Of a DNA stretch of 37,120 bases, positions 21,293 through 29,825 are shown piece by piece. Location of the stretch: positions 1 through 37,120 of the forward strand of contig JALFIR010000047.1 of the NCBI GenBank assembly GCA_022776215.1, given 5' to 3'. How positions within the stretch are numbered: position 1 is the first letter of the stretch; the number at the start of each line of letters is the position of its first letter. Made by a program: the position numbers and the translations under genes. This DNA comes from Colivicinus sp022776215 (lineage in GTDB: Bacteria > Bacillota_I > Bacilli_A > Erysipelotrichales > Erysipelotrichaceae). The notes beneath the pieces are model-generated. The model worked only from the letters and a program-made list of their open reading frames with translations. It did not search any database and was not told the DNA's origin.

Positions 21293-21758
21293 TAGTACAC
21301 AAATCCTTCACTTGAGCTTTTAAGAAATCTAAGATAATAGCTCTATTAACCTTTAAACTAGTCCCAAAGGCACCGCCTGATATTTCAATAAATTCATGAT
21401 TAAGTGCTTCCTTATCAAAGAAAATACCCTTATTCTTCTTAACACCAATAGGAGAGACACTACCTCTTTCATAACCTACTTCCTTAAGAAGATCCTTGAC
21501 ATGAACCATCTCTAGACTCTTAACACCAATCTCTTTAGCAGCCTTCTTTAAATCAATTTGTTGATCAACCGGAATAACCAAAATAAAAAGATCATGATCA
21601 TGCTTAGCAGCCAAAGTCTTATAACACATCTTAGGATCCTGTCCTAAGTATTCGCTTACCTTTTCACCAGAAAAAGATTCCTTAGGAATATCATAAGTTA
21701 ATAATTCATAAGAAATCTTCGCCTTATCTAACAAACGCATAGCGTTAGTCTTTATCAT
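21282..21758 (-). CDS. ybaK: Cys-tRNA(Pro)/Cys-tRNA(Cys) deacylase, YbaK/EbsC family
   Basis: A small cytoplasmic trans-editing protein that hydrolyses mischarged Cys-tRNA(Pro). 158 residues with the whole YbaK domain. Visible: KTLAAKHDH near 47-55, the SPIG motif with the following KKNKG near 102-110, and ISGGAFGTSL near 126-135. Four-bp ATGA overlap with the RluA-type gene upstream and 11-bp overlap with ispD. Its presence with rRNA processing and modification genes fits a translation-quality theme. Confidence 0.88.
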   Translation of the reverse strand: MIKTNAMRLLDKAKISYELLTYDIPKESFSGEKVSEYLGQDPKMCYKTLAAKHDHDLFILVIPVDQQIDLKKAAKEIGVKSLEMVHVKDLLKEVGYERGSVSPIGVKKNKGIFFDKEALNHEFIEISGGAFGTSLKVNRAIILDFLKAQVKDLCTNEI

Positions 21759-22654
21759 TTAATCACCTCATAATAAAGCTTACCCAAATCATTAGGTAAA
21801 TCAGTTTCAACTATCATCATCTCTTGTTTTAAAGGATGATAGAATTCTAACTCATCAGCCATCAAACCCATGCGGATACAAAGAGGTGACTCTACACCAT
21901 ATAATTGGTCATTTAAAATTGGATAATGTTTATAAGCTAAATGAACTCTAATTTGATGAGTTCTACCTGTATCTAAAATACATCTTAAAATAGAAAAATC
22001 ATTCTTCTTAGAATAACCCAAGCTTCTAACCTTAGTTAAAGCATTTTGACCGCCCTTATAAACAACTCGCTTATTCGCATTATGACGATCCTTACCAATA
22101 GGTTCATTAATAATCATCGAAGCATTTCTTTCCATCTTGCCCTTCACAAAAGCTAAGTATGATCTTCTAATTTGTTTCTCACTTAATAACTTATCTAACA
22201 AAGGTTGGAAAATAATAGACTTAGAGAACATAACTAAACCACTAGTCTCTTTATCTAGTCTATGTAATGGATAAGCACTAATATATGGTCTATCCATAAA
22301 ATAAGCCTTAACCCACTCTGTTAAAGTATCCTCATCGTTACCATCACTATGAACCAAAACACCCTTTGGCTTATTAACTACCAAAATGATTTCATCCTCA
22401 TAAACCACATCAAGCTTATGCTTAGACTCATGATATTCATAAGTTTCAGGATAAATATTAATCTCTAAATTCATCCCCACAATATAATCTTCACGCTTAC
22501 AAGGATTACCATCTAAAGTAATCCATTTGTTTTGAATCAACAAATGTTGAATCTTCTTTGAAGGAATAAATTCATCAAAAAAGTCTTGTACCTTCTCATT
22601 AAATAGAGAAGCAATCTCAATCTTAAGTATCTTGTCTTCTAATATATATTTCAT
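21755..22654 (-). CDS. RluA-family pseudouridine synthase
   Basis: Converts uridine to pseudouridine in rRNA or tRNA. 299 residues. A weak S4-like N-terminal region (about 25-70) precedes the catalytic domain. Motif HRLDKETSGLVMFSK near 132-146 holds the catalytic aspartate; GRTHQIRVHLA near 230-240 is the RluA/D motif. The exact target (RluA, C or D-type) cannot be told from the sequence. It lies 19 bp after the small secreted protein and overlaps ybaK by 4 bp. Confidence 0.92.
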   Translation of the reverse strand: MKYILEDKILKIEIASLFNEKVQDFFDEFIPSKKIQHLLIQNKWITLDGNPCKREDYIVGMNLEINIYPETYEYHESKHKLDVVYEDEIILVVNKPKGVLVHSDGNDEDTLTEWVKAYFMDRPYISAYPLHRLDKETSGLVMFSKSIIFQPLLDKLLSEKQIRRSYLAFVKGKMERNASMIINEPIGKDRHNANKRVVYKGGQNALTKVRSLGYSKKNDFSILRCILDTGRTHQIRVHLAYKHYPILNDQLYGVESPLCIRMGLMADELEFYHPLKQEMMIVETDLPNDLGKLYYEVIK

Positions 22655-22673
22655 CGCCCCTATTATACGATTT

Positions 22674-22979
22674 TTAGCTATGAAAAATCCTACAAGATAT
22701 TTTCACATCATTAGCGGGCATAAAAAATTCGATACAGTAACCTTGCTTCTCTTCATCAAAATAAGTTTTCGCATCAGCGCCTTCTATATTTACAGACACC
22801 CTAGCATCATACATAAAACCACCACCCTCAGCATAAATAATCCTTACAAGCTCGCCTTCTTTGTAATTCTTCTTAACATCACTATAAGCAGGTGGATAGT
22901 CTAAGATAACTTGAAAAGTATTTTGACTACCGCACGTAACAGTAGTCAAAACGCATAAACTCAATATTATCTTTCTCAT
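22674..22979 (-). CDS. small secreted or lipid-anchored protein, unrecognised
   Basis: 101 residues. An N-terminal hydrophobic segment (2-15) ends at VTCGS; the C could be a lipid-anchored cysteine, but Thr at -1 is not standard for a lipobox. The mature part looks like a small beta-rich module (GYCIEFFMPANDVKISC) like those in bacterial repeat proteins. The start overlaps the phosphatase stop by 4 bp (ATGA), so it is translated with it. No function can be assigned. Confidence 0.7.
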   Translation of the reverse strand: MRKIILSLCVLTTVTCGSQNTFQVILDYPPAYSDVKKNYKEGELVRIIYAEGGGFMYDARVSVNIEGADAKTYFDEEKQGYCIEFFMPANDVKISCRIFHS

Positions 22980-24436
22980 AACACCACAAGTCTTCCCTCA
23001 ATACTAGCATTTAAATGTTGGTGATCACTTAAATATTGTTCAACAATATCATTAATTGAAGTAGAAACAATCTTTGGACGAGCTCTTTCCACTATTGGTG
23101 CTAATGGGATATTAAAGAACTCTTCAAAACTATTAAAATGGAATTTCGCAAGAGCTACCTTATAAACTGCATCCTCATCAATCGGTTTACCATTAAAATT
23201 AAACTTATTAAATTCATGAGTAGCACGATCATATTCTACTTTTAAGCCCCTTGATAATTGATAGAATTCACAATGTTCACCTTGCCAAACCCCATCTCTT
23301 AACATATAACGAATCATCTCTTTAAATTCTCTACCCGAGATATCTAAACAATATAATGGATCATCATATGGTAAACATTCCATAATATCTTGATACAAGA
23401 TAATAGGTCCCATCTTTTCCGTTCTAATAGCACCCGAGCCAAACAAGACAATATCGATTGCCAAACTATCCAACAAGATATCAGCTAAAAGATTACCAAG
23501 TTCGGTTTCCTGTTCACGCTTTGGATGAGTTAATTCTCTTCTTAAACGGGTAACCACTCTTTGGTACTTAGTATCAGTCTGTTCCTTAAAATGTTTCAAG
23601 ATAGTCTCAATATGCTTATCATATGGACAATGACTATCATCGATCGGAACAATTTCCCACTTAAAATCATGAATACAATTATTATCAGTATCCACATTGA
23701 TATCAAATCTGCCAATCTGATTAGTACCCGTACCAGCTTGCACAATCACAATATCATTAACGATGGCTGGCTCTTCTGGAATCGTATGTGAATGTCCTCC
23801 AATAATCACATCAACACCCAAGGAAGGATCTAACATGGCAGCCAACTTCTTATCTTCTTCAAAACCAATATGGGTTAATAAAACAGTAAAATCAATATCG
23901 ACATTATTAAAATTATTACAGATTCTCTCTACTTCTCTTGCCGCATCTTTAATATCAATTAGGGAACCTATTAGCCCATCTCCCTTAGTTTGATTGATAA
24001 CTTCTTCAGTCAAGATACCAATGAAAAGGATTCTCATGCCATCAATCTTAATAATCTTACATGGTTTAAATAAACCTGAATTATTAGTCTTAATATGCAA
24101 GTTAGCATTCACGATTGGAAACTTCGCACACTTCTCTAGAAACAACAATTGACCAATACCATAGTCAGTCTCATGATTACCAATAGTCACAATATCAGGA
24201 GATAACATGTTCATAATCTCAATAGTTGAAAAGCCTTGGTATTCACTATCAATGATTGAACCCCTAAACATGTCTCCCGCTACACAATACAAGACATTTT
24301 CTTCTTCTTTTCGCACTTTACTGATATAACCAGACAAAAGCGAAACACCACCCACTAGCTTATCATCAATATCTTCCGATAAGAAATCACCATGCATATC
24401 ATTTGAATGCAAAATCGTTAGTTTCTTTAATTCCAT
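22976..24436 (-). CDS. 5'-nucleotidase-like metallophosphoesterase
   Basis: 486 residues in two parts. The N-terminal calcineurin-like domain has NDMHG near 12-16, GDMFRGS near 54-60, GNHETDYG near 86-93 and GGHSH near 214-218, all metal-site motifs; the C-terminal 5'-nucleotidase domain (about 295-460) carries GNLLAD and FGSGAIR. Unlike most UshA-type enzymes there is no signal peptide, so it probably acts inside the cell (YunD type in Bacillus). SD GAGGTG sits 7 nt upstream. First gene of the run that goes to prs; a promoter upstream is not clear. Confidence 0.88.
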   Translation of the reverse strand: MELKKLTILHSNDMHGDFLSEDIDDKLVGGVSLLSGYISKVRKEEENVLYCVAGDMFRGSIIDSEYQGFSTIEIMNMLSPDIVTIGNHETDYGIGQLLFLEKCAKFPIVNANLHIKTNNSGLFKPCKIIKIDGMRILFIGILTEEVINQTKGDGLIGSLIDIKDAAREVERICNNFNNVDIDFTVLLTHIGFEEDKKLAAMLDPSLGVDVIIGGHSHTIPEEPAIVNDIVIVQAGTGTNQIGRFDINVDTDNNCIHDFKWEIVPIDDSHCPYDKHIETILKHFKEQTDTKYQRVVTRLRRELTHPKREQETELGNLLADILLDSLAIDIVLFGSGAIRTEKMGPIILYQDIMECLPYDDPLYCLDISGREFKEMIRYMLRDGVWQGEHCEFYQLSRGLKVEYDRATHEFNKFNFNGKPIDEDAVYKVALAKFHFNSFEEFFNIPLAPIVERARPKIVSTSINDIVEQYLSDHQHLNASIEGRLVVL

Positions 24437-24498
24437 AATGTTTCACCTCTACTACCTATATTTTTTCATAATAGTAAAAAGTAAAAATCACCAAAACT

Positions 24499-24512
24499 AA
24501 TGATTAATCATT
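24499..24512. other. 14-bp perfect palindrome at the end of the response regulator gene
   Basis: AATGATTAATCATT overlaps the stop codon. On the minus strand it is followed by AGTTTT. It could be a weak terminator between the signalling genes and the phosphatase gene, or a protein site. Confidence 0.3.
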
Positions 24513-25136
24513 ATCTATATCAATCGCAATACCATTAACACGTGCTAATATCGCAAGCTCGGTTCTATTAGCACAACCTGTCTTATCTAACATATGTTGA
24601 ATATGTGTCTTTACCGTATTCTCAGAAATATAAAGTTTCAACGCAATCTGTCCATTAGACAAGCCCTTAGTCATAAGCCTTAATACTTCTAATTCCTTAT
24701 CTGTAAATTCATGAGAATAGGCATGACCTATCTTAATACTTGGAGCACTATCTGGATAAACCGATTCTCCATTCATCGTCCTGTCCATTACTTCAAGAAT
24801 AGTCTCTTTAGATATCTCCTTATACCAAAAACTATCAATACCTGCTTCCTTAGCTCTTTTTAACCAAGATGCCTCAGCCATTGAGGTTATCATTATTATC
24901 TTTAAATTAGGATATTTCTTTTTCACCTTAATGGCCTCCAAGAGGCCATTGGAGCCATCAGCCATTAAAATGTCCATAATCAGCAAATCACAAGAGTGGC
25001 GCTCAAGGTATGATTCTACAAGAATTGCCGACTCTAAAGAATTCTCTAATTCATAGTTATTAGAACTCTTAATATAATACTCAAATAATTCCCTGGCAAT
25101 ATATTGATCATCCACTATTATTACTTTATACTTCAT
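24504..25136 (-). CDS. LuxR/NarL-family response regulator
   Basis: 210 residues. Receiver domain 1-120 with D9-D10, phospho-acceptor D55 in LLIMDILM, T84 in MITSM and K106. A LuxR-type HTH follows (145-200), with ELEVLRLMTKGLSNGQIA and SENTVKTH readable. Overlaps the histidine kinase gene by 11 bp, so they form a pair. Possible targets include the neighbouring envelope module, because a direct repeat sits in its promoter; this is inference only. Confidence 0.9.
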   Translation of the reverse strand: MKYKVIIVDDQYIARELFEYYIKSSNNYELENSLESAILVESYLERHSCDLLIMDILMADGSNGLLEAIKVKKKYPNLKIIMITSMAEASWLKRAKEAGIDSFWYKEISKETILEVMDRTMNGESVYPDSAPSIKIGHAYSHEFTDKELEVLRLMTKGLSNGQIALKLYISENTVKTHIQHMLDKTGCANRTELAILARVNGIAIDIDND

Positions 25137-26316
25137 TGTTAACTCCTAGTTCTATTATCAATTTAAAACTATCACTTGTATCTATGGTCATTTTACCACC
25201 ATTATTCTCTACCATTGACCTTATATTCTTTAAACCACCTTTTTCAACATAGGATGCAACCCTATTATCACCATCATTATAAAGTTCGATATGCTTACCA
25301 TTGATATCACAAAATAGATTCTTACACTTACCATGTTTAACCCCATTGTTTAAAGCTTCTAGGATAACTTCTTTAATAATATGTTTATTATTATCATCAA
25401 ATTTAAAATCACCATTAATACGAAGTCTTACTCCAAGTCTTTCGCTCTCTACATATATCGCATTAAAATCATCTAACCAAAGGCCTTGTTTCTTCATCAC
25501 ATCAATGACATATCTCCAAAACAAGACTACCTTATTAGGTTCCTTATTCTCATGAATAAAATATGACCTTGCCAACAATAAACATCTACCAACCTCATCA
25601 TGAACCTTACTTCGAGCATTTAGAACTTCCTCTTCATTCACGATTCTTTCGATATCCATAGACATCTTCTTAAGCTTTAAATTTAGATTATCCAATCTTT
25701 TCTTATCATTATTAAGCTGTAAATTAAGTTCATATTGTTTAGTAATATCCGTTAGAGTCATTTCATAAACTTCTTCATCACCAACACTAATCACTTTTCT
25801 ATTAAAGTTATATACCCTATCCCCACATTTAATATTGATAGTTGGTTCTTTTCTTAGTACACTCAAGTCATAATCACCAGATAATAAAGCATCATAAAAC
25901 ACATTAGCATTCATAATCTGTTCACCACTAATCATTTCCGCAAAATTATTCATTACCTTATTTACCAACAATGGTGTACCACCAAGTGAGGCGAAACAGA
26001 TTCCATCGCTCATACTGTCAAAGCTTTCTTTAATTGCACTACTATTGGTTGTAAAGGCTCTTTTATCCCTAACCACAACAAACAAAACTACCATGACAAT
26101 AGGAATCAGCTGCAACATAAACTTATCTAAAAGTATGAATCTGCTTATATCATCATTTATAATAAATATTCTTCTTAACATGACAGCACAAAAGATAGAA
26201 TTCACAAAACAGGCAATTCTAATATGAGTATTGATATTTCTATCAATCGTATATGTAAATAAGAAGGCACTTAAGATAAATAGTACCAACATATAGATAC
26301 CTAGAACGCTAATCAT
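25126..26316 (-). CDS. sensor histidine kinase, NarL type
   Basis: 396 residues. Three hydrophobic segments near 4-22, 33-48 and 66-83, a PAS-like domain (about 96-190, SMSDGICF) and a coiled linker. The HisKA_3-like dimer region has H239 in SKVHDEVGR. The ATPase part has N box ALNNGVKHGK (321-330) and G box KGGLKNIRSM (359-368). All key elements are there, so it should be active. AGGAGG SD precedes its ATG, which overlaps the stop of the multi-pass gene (ATGA). Confidence 0.88.
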   Translation of the reverse strand: MISVLGIYMLVLFILSAFLFTYTIDRNINTHIRIACFVNSIFCAVMLRRIFIINDDISRFILLDKFMLQLIPIVMVVLFVVVRDKRAFTTNSSAIKESFDSMSDGICFASLGGTPLLVNKVMNNFAEMISGEQIMNANVFYDALLSGDYDLSVLRKEPTINIKCGDRVYNFNRKVISVGDEEVYEMTLTDITKQYELNLQLNNDKKRLDNLNLKLKKMSMDIERIVNEEEVLNARSKVHDEVGRCLLLARSYFIHENKEPNKVVLFWRYVIDVMKKQGLWLDDFNAIYVESERLGVRLRINGDFKFDDNNKHIIKEVILEALNNGVKHGKCKNLFCDINGKHIELYNDGDNRVASYVEKGGLKNIRSMVENNGGKMTIDTSDSFKLIIELGVNNEV

Positions 26317-27914
26317 GATAGCCTCCTATAGACATCTATATATAATGTGTCTTCTTCCTGTTTCATGTCTACTTTAAGCCAAGTATGAAGCTTAAAAGGT
26401 TCTATATTACTTACTTCAATATGCATACGCACCATCTTTTCATCATAGAAACAATCTACCATTAAGGCACAAGTATTAGGTAATATTTCTTCAACTACTT
26501 TCTCAAAAACATAATACATTTCAAGTAAGACATCATTTTCAATACTCATAGACCCATGAGCCTTATAGTTACAAATAAAACCATATAATTCTAGATAATC
26601 AAGTGATTCACCAATTGATAAATCAAGTTCTACATTAGAAATAGTCTTATTATTTTGACTTATCAATAAAAGATTACTTCTTCTTTTAACATAAGCCATA
26701 TAGATACATGATAACTTTAATCTATTATCAAAATCATCTGATTCACTAATCAAATCACTAATAATTTCAAGTTCATTTCTCACATCACAAGAAATATAAT
26801 CATACAAGGCCTTCCGCTTATCTAGATTTTGTTTCTTCTTATTCAAGATGTTGGCAGACTCGATAATACTATTCTCCTCTTCCAACAAATCAATCATGTT
26901 ATTTAATTCATCATTAATCTTATTAATAGCACTAATATCCTTGCACCAATAGGCATGTCCCTTTAATAATTGTTTACTTCTTAAAAGAGTATCTCCTCCA
27001 TCCAAAAAGACATCTTTTTCCTCACTATTTAAAAGTTGAGCTACGGTAATATCCTTACCATTCTTAGTCTTATAAGCAAGCTCTAGATTCTCATTATATA
27101 TGCCACCATTCAATGTCGAATTAATCCACAAAGAGGCAAAATTATCATTATTAATCAACAATCTACTCTGTATCATTAACTCCAAGAAAGCCAAATAAGT
27201 AATGCATATTATATCGGTTGTCTTATAGATAGTTGTGAAGATATTATGACGATCAAAGATAAACCAAATTAAATAGATAAGTAATACTAAAACAGGCACA
27301 AAAGGAATCCAAATCTTTTGAACATTATCACTAGTAATACTCCTTTTAAAAATCGTTAAAAAAGTCATTGTCATCATCACAATAACCCAAAGCACTGACA
27401 AGTAATAAACAATCCCATAATTATATTCATCATTCCAGTCTCCAACAAAGTCAAAGGCTAATTCGTGATAATCATTAGTAAGAATCAGAAGACAAATAAC
27501 ACTTGCTATCACAAAAAGAATACGATAACGCTTCTTGGGCTTATAACTAACGGGCTTACCAACATATAAAGAAGCCATATAAATCATCAAAATCGTAAAA
27601 GTTTGAGGAATATAATACATGTACCAAAATAAACGAGAAAGCGTTGTATTTGATTCAATAAAGACATACTTACTTGTCTTTAAGAAAAAGAAAAGAGCAC
27701 ATAAAATACCTGCCCAACACAGATATTTACGCTCCTTTGGATGTTCAATCCTTCTTCTAACCTGTGATACCCACAAGGCATCCATGAAAATAAAAATAAG
27801 AAAAGAAAGATAGGTACTATCGAAGTATTCCGCAAAATATCTTCCCAAACCAATCAGTACAATACCAATAATGTAGATATAGTTACATATCTTTGTTTTC
27901 TTACTTAATTTCAT
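26313..27914 (-). CDS. multi-pass membrane protein with degenerate histidine-kinase-like tail
   Basis: 533 residues from the ATG at 27914 (MKLSKKTKIC). An upstream TTG at 27935 lies inside a hairpin and is unlikely. Seven or so hydrophobic segments fill the first 250 residues, in the style of the 7TM N-terminal region of some Firmicutes histidine kinases, followed by a PAS-like stretch and a helical region. The His site is absent (the expected place reads YDYISCDVRNELE) and no N box or G box can be seen in the last 120 residues. So it looks like a sensor without kinase activity that works with the kinase next to it. No SD is visible before this ATG. Confidence 0.7.
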   Translation of the reverse strand: MKLSKKTKICNYIYIIGIVLIGLGRYFAEYFDSTYLSFLIFIFMDALWVSQVRRRIEHPKERKYLCWAGILCALFFFLKTSKYVFIESNTTLSRLFWYMYYIPQTFTILMIYMASLYVGKPVSYKPKKRYRILFVIASVICLLILTNDYHELAFDFVGDWNDEYNYGIVYYLSVLWVIVMMTMTFLTIFKRSITSDNVQKIWIPFVPVLVLLIYLIWFIFDRHNIFTTIYKTTDIICITYLAFLELMIQSRLLINNDNFASLWINSTLNGGIYNENLELAYKTKNGKDITVAQLLNSEEKDVFLDGGDTLLRSKQLLKGHAYWCKDISAINKINDELNNMIDLLEEENSIIESANILNKKKQNLDKRKALYDYISCDVRNELEIISDLISESDDFDNRLKLSCIYMAYVKRRSNLLLISQNNKTISNVELDLSIGESLDYLELYGFICNYKAHGSMSIENDVLLEMYYVFEKVVEEILPNTCALMVDCFYDEKMVRMHIEVSNIEPFKLHTWLKVDMKQEEDTLYIDVYRRLS

Positions 27915-27924
27915 AAATATACTT

Positions 27925-27948
27925 AAGTCGCACAATTAAGTGCGACTT
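27925..27948 (-). other. hairpin between the envelope module and the signalling genes
   Basis: AAGTCGCAC (27925-27933) and GTGCGACTT (27940-27948) form a perfect 9-bp stem with a 6-nt loop. The minus-strand tail AAGTATATTT is only partly T-rich. It may be a leaky terminator that tunes expression of the downstream cassette, or may mask its start region. Confidence 0.6.
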
Positions 27949-27954
27949 ATTTAA

Positions 27955-28755
27955 TTAAAACTTATGGGAACCGCCACCACCATGGGTTGCCCCACTACTA
28001 GAAATATGGGTACTAGAACCACCACCACTAGATGAATTATCACTTCTTTCAATCTTGGTAGTTTGACTTGTCTTATATAAGAAAATCTCACCACTTCTAA
28101 AGATATCAACACCAGAATTTGTCATATAAGCATTGGCCTGTTTCTTAATACCCTGGGTCTTTAATTGTCCTCTTAGTACTAAAAATACAATCAAAGAAAT
28201 AATCAAAGAACCAACGCCACCACTGATTAAAGCTGTCTTAATAGGATTGGCTTCTTCTTCAGGCTCATGATATTCATGAATATACTTATCAGGATGATCA
28301 TAGACATATTCAACACCAGACAAGAAAGCCTTAGCAGCGCCAACACTATCACCATCACTCAAATAAGGAGTAATATTGGCATATAGTTCATTATCAAGGG
28401 CATCATCCGCAAACAAGGTAATCGTATCATAGCCCCTTGTCGTAATCGTATAATCACGAAGTGTATAGTTTATACATAAGATGATACCATCTCTATCGCT
28501 CCCCAAACCATAGTCATTATAATCAAAGTAATCATCAGCAAGTGCAGTAATATCACTATTTTGACTATCTGCGAAATAGATGACGATGTCAAAACCAACT
28601 TTTTCAATTAAAGTTTCAACATCATTCTCTAATTCTTCCCTTTCACTATCACTCAAGGCACCATACTCATCAACTACCTTAGTATCATTGGCCATTACTG
28701 GTAATGAGAATAATGATAGGAAAAGAATACTAATTACTAATAATATCTTTTTCAT
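27955..28755 (-). CDS. ydjH: TPM-domain membrane protein (YdjH/YgcG type)
   Basis: 266 residues from the ATG at 28755. A signal peptide (MKKILLVISILFLSLFS) is followed by the TPM domain (about 25-150, DEYGALSDSEREELE). A membrane helix (170-195) and a cytoplasmic tail end in a Gly/Ser stretch with SSGATHGGGG. TPM proteins such as B. subtilis YdjH act with YdjG and YdjI at the membrane. An upstream ATG at 28800 is rejected because the start at 28755 shares TAATG with the stop of the zinc-ribbon gene and has GGTGGTGAAG ahead. Confidence 0.82.
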   Translation of the reverse strand: MKKILLVISILFLSLFSLPVMANDTKVVDEYGALSDSEREELENDVETLIEKVGFDIVIYFADSQNSDITALADDYFDYNDYGLGSDRDGIILCINYTLRDYTITTRGYDTITLFADDALDNELYANITPYLSDGDSVGAAKAFLSGVEYVYDHPDKYIHEYHEPEEEANPIKTALISGGVGSLIISLIVFLVLRGQLKTQGIKKQANAYMTNSGVDIFRSGEIFLYKTSQTTKIERSDNSSSGGGSSTHISSSGATHGGGGSHKF

Positions 28756-29825
28756 TACTTCACCACCATATACGCAATAAGCGAAATTATCACAAAACAA
28801 ATTATAAATACCAATAGAATAGTCTTAAATACTTTAGCCTTATCCATCGGTAAATCACCAGCAAACTTTCCTGTTTGGCCATTCATCGCAAAGTTATAAA
28901 CCTCACCATGATATTTAGTAGAAAAAATATAAACAGGAAGTAGAGCATAGGCAGCCTTAGAATCCTTATAATCAACAGAACCCGCTTCAAAGATACAAGA
29001 TGCATAGCCAACAACTGTAGAACCTAATAATTGATACATTGAATTATTAATACGATCATTAGCCTTCTTAAAAGTCTCATTCTCATCTGCATCATACTTA
29101 TCAGCGAAATAACCAGATAAGTAAGCACTATTGAAATCAGCACCCTTTGAATAATCAAATGGTTCTAAGGCATCCAATAAAGAATCATCTAATTTAGTAG
29201 AGGCATCAACTGGAATCTTCTCAAAAGATGCACTACCATCACGATATACAAGATAATGCGATGTCTCAGTTGTCACATAGTCGCCATGACGATAGGTGTT
29301 AACCCTAGTAGTTCTAAATCTAGCCTTACCATCAACATCCGCATCAAATAGCCAATATGGAACATAGATACCATTTAACTTCTCAATAACATTATTGACC
29401 GCAAAATCATTTGGAAGCGCCCATTTACCTTTTAAAAACTCGCTATAAGCTTTTTTTGCGGCATTCTTATCTAAAGCGAAAGGAACAACAAGCTCTGGTT
29501 TTAAAATACCATCAAATTGACCTGGATCAATAACGCTATTACCACAATAAGGACAGGTAGATGCTGACATATTCTCATCACCAATTACCTGCCCTCCACA
29601 TGATGGACAAGTATAAGTTACCTTGCCATCTATACTGACCTTTTCTGTAGGCTTTGAAGAGAATGTGGCATTATCTACCCCCACATTCTCTTCATTCATC
29701 AAATCCTTTAATGTATTAATGTCGTACTCCGTACCACAATGCGCACATTTTAATGTACCGCTTGCCGCATTAAAGGGAATTGAAGCGCCACAGTTAGGGC
29801 ATTTATAAGATACAATTTCGCTCAT
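28755..29825 (-). CDS. ydjG: zinc-ribbon membrane protein (YdjG type)
   Basis: 356 residues. Two zinc ribbons lie in the first 100 residues: CPNCG...CAHCG (about 9-34) and CPSCG...CPYCG (about 74-97). The middle part (about 110-310) is a soluble domain of uncharacterised type and the last 25 residues are a membrane helix. The start and the upstream stop share TAATG, as do the downstream pair, so the three genes are strictly coupled. B. subtilis YdjG has the same plan and works with YdjH in recruiting the stress protein PspA. Confidence 0.82.
   Translation of the reverse strand: MSEIVSYKCPNCGASIPFNAASGTLKCAHCGTEYDINTLKDLMNEENVGVDNATFSSKPTEKVSIDGKVTYTCPSCGGQVIGDENMSASTCPYCGNSVIDPGQFDGILKPELVVPFALDKNAAKKAYSEFLKGKWALPNDFAVNNVIEKLNGIYVPYWLFDADVDGKARFRTTRVNTYRHGDYVTTETSHYLVYRDGSASFEKIPVDASTKLDDSLLDALEPFDYSKGADFNSAYLSGYFADKYDADENETFKKANDRINNSMYQLLGSTVVGYASCIFEAGSVDYKDSKAAYALLPVYIFSTKYHGEVYNFAMNGQTGKFAGDLPMDKAKVFKTILLVFIICFVIISLIAYMVVK

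Noticed and set aside
27915..27935. TTG start of the multi-pass protein
   Set aside because: It is inside the hairpin, adds an unnatural 7-residue leader, and has no SD.
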